Assembly (NCBI GenBank): GCA_037176885.1
Contig: JAWWNJ010000007.1
Span: 2,666,001-2,730,000, forward strand
Length of the DNA: 64,000 nucleotides
Reading direction: 5' to 3'
Source: Favolaschia claudopus
Lineage: Eukaryota > Basidiomycota > Agaricomycetes > Agaricales > Mycenaceae
The translations under genes and the position numbers were made by a program. The notes under the pieces are model-generated. The model was given only the letters and a program-made list of their open reading frames with translations, was not told the DNA's origin and did no database searches. Of the stretch, positions 56,211 to 64,000 are shown piece by piece. Each line of letters begins with the position of its first letter. Within the stretch, counting starts at the first letter, position 1.

Positions 56211-58462
56211 CTAACAACACCCCGCGTCCCTTCCCTCCTCCCCACCCAGAATACTAACCCTCAGCCTCGCCTCCGCCCCTCCCCCTCCCTGCCCTTGTCC
56301 TCGTCCTCGTCCCCCTTCTCTCCTCGCGTCCGCATTCCCCCACCCACCCCCCTCCCCATGCATCTGCCCCTTCACATACCCCTGATACAACCTCCCCGCC
56401 ACCCACCCAAACACATCCCCCACGCCCTCCCCCGTCCGCGCCGACACTCGAAAATGCGCCGCGCCGACGCCGGAGGAGGGGAGGTCGGGTTCGGTGAGCC
56501 ATCTTGTAGGAGGAAAAGAGGGCGGGGGAGGTGGGGGTTGTTGTTGGGCGATGAGAGATTGGGCTTGAGATGGTTGCTGTAGGGCAGGTACCGAGGCAGA
56601 AGAAAGGGGGAGAAGACGCTGCGGCCTTGCCGTCCCCATTCCCATTCCAACTAACCGTCGTCGTCTGCCGCAGCGGGGAACCCGAAAGCAAAGACGGGGA
56701 GCTATTTCCGTTCACCCCATTAATGCCATTCGTCCCATTGATCCCATTGACATGCGCCGCTGCCCCCAACGGCGACGGCTCTCTCCCCTTCCCCTTCGCC
56801 GCCACACTCCCGCTCCCGCCCGCAAGCGGACTCCCCCGAAACGACCCCCACCCGCCCGGAAGCACATAATACGCGCTCGTCCTATCGGTCTCCGTCCCCG
56901 TCTTGTATAAATCCGCCCCGCCATTATTCACCTCGTTTCCATTCACTCCATTTGATACATTCCCATTAGCAGCAGCAGACCCACCCCACCACCCCCGGAC
57001 GCCCTCCAACGCCCTCGCACCCGCCGCGAAATGCTCCGGATACGGCAGCGGCGACAGCGCATTCGCCTCCACCGCAGCCACCTCGCCCGCAGAAGAGGTG
57101 TCCAGCGCCGGCACGGAGGGAGATTTAAATTTCAGCTTCATCGCGGAAGGCGAGAGCGCGGATGTGGACGTGGATTTCCTACTGTGGTAGCCGCCGTTAG
57201 CGAGAGGGATGACTTGGCCTTCTCCTTCGCCTTGGTCGGAGTGGTGATCGTGTTTCGAGGAGGAAGACGAGGAAGAGTCTCCCGGCACGGAGGAAGACGA
57301 AGAAGCGAGAGAGGAAGCCGAGTCGGCGCGCTGTCGTGCACGTTCAGGCGTGATTGTGGCTTCAGAAACGCTACGTGTGTCCGAGCCTCCGTTTCCATTC
57401 GCGTTTGCAGACGTAGACGGAAAGCCGTGGCCTTGCAGGCGGCGCCGGACGGGAGTCGTAGGTGAGGTGGAGTCGGGCGTGGTGTCTGTAATCGCAAGAG
57501 ACTCCCCTCCTTGAATTCGCATTTGAATACGCCGTATGGAAGCTTTCCTGCGCGCTGTGCCACGATTCAGAGTATCCCGCCGTATGCGAGGATGGCTGCA
57601 GATGCGGAGGATGATATTCGCTCGGCCCAGCGCTGAAGACGGACGAGGAGGGCGTGTGGTAGATCGTCAGGGTGGAGGTGGCAGTCATAGTCGAGGCGCG
57701 GGACGTCGAATGATTTCGTGTGCGGGAGAGGGGGCCGGCCGCTTCCCTTTGAAAGACGGGTGTGAGGGTGAGAGAATGCGAGCTGGGCGGCAGAGGGGGA
57801 GGTGCGGTGTGCGAGGTGCGGGTGACGGAGGATGGAGATGGGTGAGGGCGGGGTGCGTGCGAGGGCGGGACGGGCGGTGTTGTCGTCCAGATCGTCGTCC
57901 CAAGTCGGTAGACACCGTGAGCGGCGCAGGTTTCGGCGACGGCGGCGGCGTGTCGGGTCGCGGCACCAACGCACGCACAAAGCGCGCCCCTTGTGCGGGA
58001 ACACAACTACATCTGCTTCGTTTCCTTCTTCCAGCAAATCAACCTTATTCCCCACCACACAAACGCAAAACTCCTCCCCGTCCCTCACTGGCGCCTTATC
58101 CCGGAACTCATCCCACCACTTGCGCAGGCCGTACAGCGTATCCGGCGCCGTCACGTCGTAAATGAGAATCGCAGCGTCAGCGCCACGGAAGAATGCCGAC
58201 GCGAGAGAGGAGAAGCGTTCTTGACCTGCTGTGTCCCATATTTGCAGAGTTATAGGTTCAGCGTCGGGGTTGTCGGAGGCGGGGATGGTCTTGGTGATGA
58301 AGTCGGCGCCGATGGTGGCTCGGTAAGACGTCGAGAATCGCGAGGAGATATACTAGAATACTGAGCGGAGGATAGAGGGGTTTGGAAGCCGCCTACCTGG
58401 CCTCGTAGGCTGGTTTTGCCTACGCCGGAGGGCCCAATGACGACGACCTTGAAGGTGGGCAT
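56211..58462 (-). CDS. Rab-family GTPase with a very large insertion before the G5 motif
   Basis: Small GTPase of membrane traffic. From the ATG at 58462: MPTFKVVVIGPSGVGKTSLR (G1), then after an intron YISSRFSTSYRATIGADFIT (switch I), LQIWDTAGQERFSSL (G3), RGADAAILIYDVTAPDTLY and VVGNKVDLLEEG (G4). The G5-like HFRVSARTGEGVGDVFGWVA appears only about 1.5 kb later, followed by a tail ending GRDAGCC, a geranylgeranylation-type C terminus. Between G4 and G5 lie several hundred low-complexity residues (TLTIYHTPSSSVFSAGPSEY, then runs of S, NG and GS). Frame changes within the insertion (near 58010, 57540 and 56650) need small introns or frameshifts I could not settle. From memory, agarics have similar Rab-like proteins with the IYHTPSSS stretch, so the insertion is probably ancestral. 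Confidence 0.75.
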
Positions 58463-59287
58463 CGCCGATTTCGAGGTCGACGACGACGGCGCCGACAAGA
58501 TAGAGATACTACAGACGTCGAGCGCATCAACAGAGCGCGTCACATCGTCACGCCTGAGCTACGCTCCGCTCTCATGGCATTGTCATCAAATTGTCATGGC
58601 AACATCGAAAATTGAAAACAACCAACGTTGAACACCGCTGCTTTCCTGAAAATCCACGTTGAAGATCAATAGGCAAAAAAGGGAACCCTAACCGACTGTA
58701 CAACGGCCAACCACGAATCGAACGCGGCGACGCCACCTAAGTTGGCCTGCAAGCGTAAGTAAACTTCAAGGCCAGGCCCACTGGCCTGAGTGCAACAGGC
58801 CTTGAATTTCACGGTGTTCGAATGACTTTCCTGGCATTTCATCAAGAGGAAGTAAGATTGTATCGAAACATTTCAACTATTTTCGGTCAGTTCATAGGCT
58901 TGTTAGGAGAGTCGTTAATTCGAAAATGAATGTTCGACTCCCTCTGCTTCTACGAGAGTTCAGGTAAAAATACTACTGTACGGAACTCAAAGCGAGTTGA
59001 TACTCTATATGCTACCAGTATCTTCTCTCAAAGTTCGTTCTGCCGCTTCTATCGAACCAGAGTCATACAACTTCGGATGCCATTCAGCTTCGTTAAACGG
59101 CGAGATGATAAGTAGAAGAAACCATCGTGAATAAACGTAGAGAAAGACATGTTTTATATACTACAGAATGGACTATTTTTTACAACCCGATAAATCTTAG
59201 GGATAGCACGCGCCCAAACAATTCTACTTAGTGACAGCTATATAGTCCCCCTTGGCACAATGTATTGTACCGAAAAATTGGAGAAAT
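58463..59287. other. Intergenic region with one SINE-like copy
   Basis: Apart from the element at 58690-58800 no feature is supported. Confidence 0.4.
58690..58800 (-). repeat. SINE-like element (minus-strand copy)
   Basis: Minus strand reads GCCGCGTTCGATTCGTGGTT, then GGCCGTTGTACAGTCGGTTA and a CCCTTTTTT end, nearly identical to the 3' parts at 51455-51508 and 51970-52031. The A-box side is poorly kept. Confidence 0.65.
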
Positions 59288-61260
59288 TTAGAGACATTGG
59301 AGTAGTAGGGGTTGGAGACTGTGCACTTGTAGGGGCTAGCACAGCACGTCGCGCCCGACTTTTAAAATAAAGATCAGAGAAAGTTCGAGGAGCGATCTGA
59401 CGACGATAGACTTACCCATCCTTGGCCGCCGCACTGAGCCCACTGAGCTGCGCACTGAAAAAAAAGATTGTCAGTCGCGTATCAGGGAAAGCGGGAATAA
59501 ACGGAACTCACCGAACCAGTGTTTCCGGGAGAGCTTGAAGTAGAAGACGGGCTCCCAGGATTGGAGGTTCCACCGCCACCAGTGCTGCTGAAAGTCGAAC
59601 CAATATCGCCAAACTTGATGTTCGAGAAAGTAACCGAGTTGCTGCCCTGGTTCGCCTCGACCGTCTTCGGATCACCCGAAGTCGTCGAGCACGGACCACG
59701 GAGAACACCAGGACTCGAAGTGCTAGCATTGAGCGGGTACGAGCTATCAAGCCAGTACATCCCTGCCTCATGGTCGTCCCAGATGCTCAACGCCAAAACC
59801 ATACCCCGGCCGAGCGCTTTGCCCATAGCAGAGGAGTCCACCACGCGATTCGAAGCTGTTGGTGTCGCCAAAGGTCGTCTTTTGCGCGTTGCAGAAGCTG
59901 TCGGTGATGGAGTTGCCGGAGACACCGCTAATTTTGCTGGCGGAGTTTTGGATGACTTTGCCGTTTTGGACGTAGAGGCGGCGGATTTCAGTGAGGGTGC
60001 CGGAGGAGCTGTTTATTATTGGTGATGAACTATGATGAGAGGATGTAATCAGATGTAGCTCAGGAATGATGAGACGAAAATGCTCACTTGAGTCACAACG
60101 GTGAATTTGGAGTTGGTGTCGACGGTCTTGCCGGGGCCGAGGAAAGTCTGGTCGCCCATGCGGTAGCTTCGAGAAGTGAGCGGAGAGATCTGAGAGAAGA
60201 GCAGAGGACTTACGAGTTGAAGTCACATCCGTCCTTATCGCAAAGACCACCGTAGCGGTTTGCGCCGTCACCCGCAGTCATTGCCGCTGCACTTTCCGTT
60301 GGAAGTGCAAACGTGAGGAGTGTACTGGTGTCAATTGAGTCAAGATAATCAAAGTAAACAGGAAGGGTTCGTACAGCCGCAGCGTTCTTGTTAGCTTCCC
60401 AGATATCCATCTCGTTACAGCAAGTGCCGAATGCTTTCATGATCTTTGAGTTAGCTCAAATGAAGGGATGTACTGTAATGGCTAGATGCACTTACTGCCA
60501 GCTCCAGAGTTGGGATCGTTCGCGGACCCGGTCCAGTTAACGTTGTTCGCCTTGCAAAATCATTGGAATCGAATAACGAACGAACAGATGACAGAAGAAA
60601 CTCACCAGACCGTCAATAAACTTCAAGTCGTGGGGGCACTGGGAGTCGCAGTAGCCAGTTCCGTACTTAGCGCCGGCCTTGTTGGTCGACGAGATACCAC
60701 CGTCCGCAGCATCTCGGAGAGGTAGAGAGCACCGTTGAGACCGCAGCCCCAAGTTGGACATGTCGACGTCGAAGGTGAACTCCTGGTTAAGGAGCTGGAG
60801 CATCTGGTAGTGCGTTTGGTCCGCCAAGAGGTAGACACGGGATCCGATGTTCGCGCCTGAAGATTTCGAGTCAGCTATTATGAATGGATTCACACAGGTG
60901 AATTGCGACACACCAGTAACGAACTTAAGAGTCAAAGAGTTGCCGCTAGTGGTGATACCATAGACACCGCTGTAGTCCGCACCGTCGAGAGCACAGTTAG
61001 CCGTGCAGGTTGCGGCGTCGGGGCAGAGTGTCTTGTCCCATGTGTTTCCGGTGTAGCAGTTGGTCGAGCCATTGACGGAATGGAGCCAGCGCCAGTTACC
61101 GTCAAGCACAACGGAGGTCTGCAGCGTCGTGCAAGCTCCGCTGCCGGTGCACTTTTGCGAGGGCAGGGAAGGGTGGTTCTCGGCCTGCAGGGTGCCGGCC
61201 TGCTGACCGTATGCGACGGCGAGGAAGCAGAGGGAGATCAAGGATGCAACGGGGGAACAT
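59288..61260 (-). CDS. GH7 cellobiohydrolase with C-terminal CBM1, reading frame disrupted
   Basis: GH7 enzymes release cellobiose from chain ends. [93 protein letters not shown] (the catalytic E-x-D-x-x-E), [20 protein letters not shown] and [20 protein letters not shown] are all clear. A Ser/Gly/Pro linker leads to the CBM1 [13 protein letters not shown] and [20 protein letters not shown]. Six single-base indels break the frame: at 61251-61255 (signal peptide), 60747-60750, about 60710, 60012-60014, 59831-59836 and 59299-59300 (before the last CBM1 cysteine). Most lie in short homopolymers. It is either a recent pseudogene or intact with consensus errors; active-site residues remain. TATA box 158 bp upstream. 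Confidence 0.85.
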
Positions 61261-61417
61261 TGCTAGTGTGTGAGTCAGCTAAACTGTGCCATGGAGAGGT
61301 AAGGATTTCTGGGAGAGCGTACCGAAAGCTTTCGATGGAAACCGTGGATCCTGCGAAGCTGGAGAGAACAGCCCCGAGAGAGCGAGGACTGAGCAAATGT
61401 CGAAGATAATGGGTCCA

Positions 61418-61424
61418 TTTTATA
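61418..61424 (-). promoter_or_regulatory. TATA box of the cellobiohydrolase gene
   Basis: TATAAAA on the minus strand, 158 bp upstream of the start codon. Confidence 0.45.
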
Positions 61425-62273
61425 GCTCTTCGACAATCAACAGGGTGTAACTCGTGAGCGACGAGCAGACGACGAGTAGCAGCGCAAGGATATATGTCGG
61501 AAACAAAAATGAGCATGAGACGCTTGTTTTTCGGAAATAGCAAATGGCTTGGCAGGCGGTTGTTGACCTCTAAAAGCACCGCGGCACAACATCGGCCTGA
61601 TGGTTTGATGAACGCATCATGCGGCGTGACCGCCTTTTGTCTTGGCTCACGATCTCCCTGCAAAGTCTGCACTTGTCAGTTGAAGGGGCTCGACCTCCAA
61701 GACACCCGAGGCGCGATACTGCTGCCGGAAGTCGTCGTTGACTAACGTTTCCCGTATTAACCTCGGCACACAGAAGGCAGCATCAAGGTACAGAGCAGTA
61801 CTTAACTGAGTTAACTTCAAGGCTTGAAGTTAACTCAGAACTGAGAGCAGTGAATGCACTTCAAGGATTGAGCCGTGCTTGAAGTGGAATATCCGAGCGG
61901 CATCAGGCCTTGAAGGAAAATTGCGTGGCTGGATAGATGGTAGATATAATGTACGACGGATTGGACGTCATGGCGGAGAGGAATGAATATCTATATTCAA
62001 CATGGGGATCCCGTCGCACCTTCAAGTCTCCCATCGTGGCTTGATGGCAATCGTAGAACTCGCATTCAATTCGTTACAGGATGTCGGCCCGCACTCGACC
62101 ACCTGCAAAATATCGCACATGGACCTTTTTATTCACTGCAAGAAGCAATGGAGAACAAGAGCAAAAAACAATAAGAAGATTGGGTATACGGAAATTCGTT
62201 AACCAACATGGATAGAAAAAAAAGTGAGAAAGACGGTGCTCGAGATCTGAAAGTACCGATAGCCAGGAAGATA
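61425..62273. other. Intergenic region with a palindrome
   Basis: Only the palindrome at 61806-61838 is supported; neighbouring sequence repeats CTTCAAG/CTTGAAG several times. Confidence 0.4.
61806..61838. repeat. 33-bp near-perfect palindrome
   Basis: CTGAGTTAACTTCAAG at 61806-61821, one G, then the exact reverse complement at 61823-61838. It contains the CTTGAAG motif seen in other repeats of the window. Confidence 0.7.
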
Positions 62274-63790
62274 TTACACCCCAAAACGTTCAAAAGTAGC
62301 GCTAAATTCCATCTTCTGAAGCCAAACCTCCACTCCAGGTTGTTTGACCACCGAACGGGCATGGTCGAGAAGATTTCTTTCGTCCTCAGTAGTACCCGGA
62401 AACCCCAGTGACATATTCTGTGTCAGCAAATGCCACACGGGAAAGAGCGGGAAAATTGGCCAGCCATTCGAGGATGTGGTCAAGACGAGAGTGATCGGCA
62501 CTTTCGTATCTACAAGCGTATTCGACCGAATACCGTAGCTGACACAGTGGTAGTCAATTTCCAGATTCAATTTATGAAGAAGAGACAGACAAACCTTAAC
62601 AGTCCGGATACAATGAAGGGATCTCGTGAGTGCCAGCTCTGCCTCGGAAAAAGGCTGTATGTGATAGGAAGGATCACCGATTGCGAGTGCAGTTGGGATG
62701 TTGGGATCGCGCTCTGAAAGTTTTTGTAGAATGGTCGTAAACCCTTCGCGGTCGTACTGGAGGCAACGAGGAGAAATCCGAATGAACGCACGACATACGG
62801 ATCTGTATTGTCCACCAATTCAATCAGGTGTTGAAATGTCGCGGAGCTGATCGAGGTCACTTTGGGAAGGCGGATGGGTAGACTCATGGGGCCGAGTATC
62901 GGGTCGCCCCTCGGTTGTGGACGATAGGTCGTCTGGCCTCCCGAGATATGACGATACCAACCGTGAGTTTGTGCTTCGGCAGGTTGTGGTATAGAGATAT
63001 CATTGGAATAGAAGACATTGGAACCCAGGGGTGCCAAGTGTGCATGGAGACGCGAGTGAGGAAGTCCTCATGAACGACGATGGAAATGGAGGGGCGGAAC
63101 CCGCGAGATTTTCCGGAGGTGAGTCGGGATATTGGCCACAGACGTGAGCGCTGGACAACCGGCCACATTTGTTTCGTCTCGGCCTATGAGCTTGCTGAGG
63201 TCTTTGTGAAACTTCCTCGCCCACGTGTGACAACAACCGCCAGGGTAAAGCATGAGGAGATCGGCGGTAGGGGCAGATTTTGACAGCATAGCGCACAGGA
63301 CGCGAGACGCAAACTGCGGGTCGGCGTCATCGAAGGGAGGGAAGTTGATTCTTAACGATTTCAGGCCAGGGGAGCGCGAGACAAGAGCGTGAAGTGTTCC
63401 GAGGCGTGAAGGAAGATCCGCCTTCGCAAATGAGCAAGAGATGTGCGTTATTGGCGGTAAAAATAACGCTCGACGAAGAGCGGGGAGTATACGAGCAGGG
63501 ATACCGGCAAGTTCTCCTTTAGCAATATCAGTACGTATCACGCCGACCTGGAGAAGAAGGAGCTGGGTGCAGCACTCGTTGAAAGCGCGGCAAAGAGTGG
63601 CCAGAGCAACCAATGCTTCTTCGTCGACGTGGAGGAATATCTGCTCCCAGAGTTCCATTGGTACGATCCGGCGTCCATCTTGGCGTATTGCTTCGCGTGA
63701 CCCTTTCAATTGAAGCATTGTCTTCACTGTCCGAAGTGAAGGACCACGGACGTGATGCAGAAATCGTAGGGGGGCAGCTAACACACGCAT
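62274..63790 (-). CDS. F-box-like protein
   Basis: The first exon starts MRVLAAPLRFLHHVRGPSLR and contains RRIVPMELWEQIFLHVDEEA, an F-box-like segment, followed by LVALATLCRAFNE and leucine-rich sequence (LHALVSRSPGLKSLRINFPP). Around 63120-63030 the frame must change, by an intron, to HISGGQTTYRPQPRGDPILG and LIELVDNTDPYVVRSFGFLL; the last exon holds MNLEIDYHCVSYGIRSNTLV and ends EFSATFERFGV at 62274. Exact exon borders are uncertain. A likely ubiquitin-ligase adaptor of unknown target; the start could be further upstream. Confidence 0.65.
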
Positions 63791-64000
63791 GGCGACGGAG
63801 ACGATGAGAATGGGGGTGTGAAGTTGGGTTTGAACTTTGAAACGCCGAAAGGACGGGCTTTTATGTTCGAGCAGACAATAACACGGTCTTGTTTATGCAT
63901 TTGTTCTTCCTATTGTCTTCTGCGGGTCCATGTCGTTGACGGTTGACGACTGAGCAACAGCAACGACTGAGAGAAGCTGAGAGAACAAGGGAAATGATCA

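Overview
The window looks like nuclear DNA of a mushroom-forming basidiomycete (Agaricomycetes); I cannot fix the genus from sequence alone. The reasons: genes are cut by many short GT-AG introns (about 25 in the MFS transporter, including a 6-nt microexon), and the gene content is typical of an agaric. It includes GH5 and GH7-CBM1 cellulases, a class I hydrophobin, a DUF6534-type membrane protein, F-box proteins and a relic of a KDZ-associated transposon protein. No prokaryotic operon structure is present. Gene spans below were assembled by joining exons at visible splice sites.

Layout. 1-5.7 kb (minus strand): end of an unrecognised cysteine-containing gene, an aldehyde dehydrogenase, an F-box protein. 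5.7-9.9 kb: gene-poor, with one copy of a 1.4-kb dispersed repeat and a small inverted-repeat element. 9.9-17.6 kb (plus): MFS transporter, GH5 endoglucanase, single-pass membrane protein, acidic protein with five sumoylation-type motifs. 17.8-23.9 kb (minus): PARG-like glycohydrolase, secreted type-B carboxylesterase, PaaI-type thioesterase. 24-29.6 kb: repeat-rich, with transposon relics and SINE-like elements. 29.7-38.3 kb (plus): dual-specificity phosphatase, F-box protein, unknown conserved protein, asparagine synthetase-like enzyme. 39.1-41.7 kb (minus): a proline-rich protein with a CxxC motif pair and an aberrant hydrophobin. 42.4-43.8 kb: a broken paralog of the 33.5-kb gene, split by a local inversion. 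45.2-49.1 kb (plus): WrbA-type quinone reductase and DUF6534 protein. 49.3-55.8 kb: accessory region with a cluster of tRNA-like SINE copies, a tandem duplication, a 43-bp repeat array and the second copy of the dispersed repeat. 56.2-63.8 kb (minus): an atypical Rab GTPase with a huge insertion, a GH7 cellobiohydrolase with six apparent single-base indels, and an F-box protein.

Functional picture: a plant-debris decomposer toolkit (endoglucanase, cellobiohydrolase, secreted esterase, aldehyde dehydrogenase, quinone reductase, hydrophobin) is scattered among regulatory genes rather than arranged as a metabolic cluster. I found no convincing new multi-gene system. The most unusual objects are the Rab with an insertion of several hundred residues between its G4 and G5 motifs, the gene split by inversion, the frame-disrupted cellobiohydrolase, the hydrophobin lacking two canonical cysteines, and the pol III-type repeat family.
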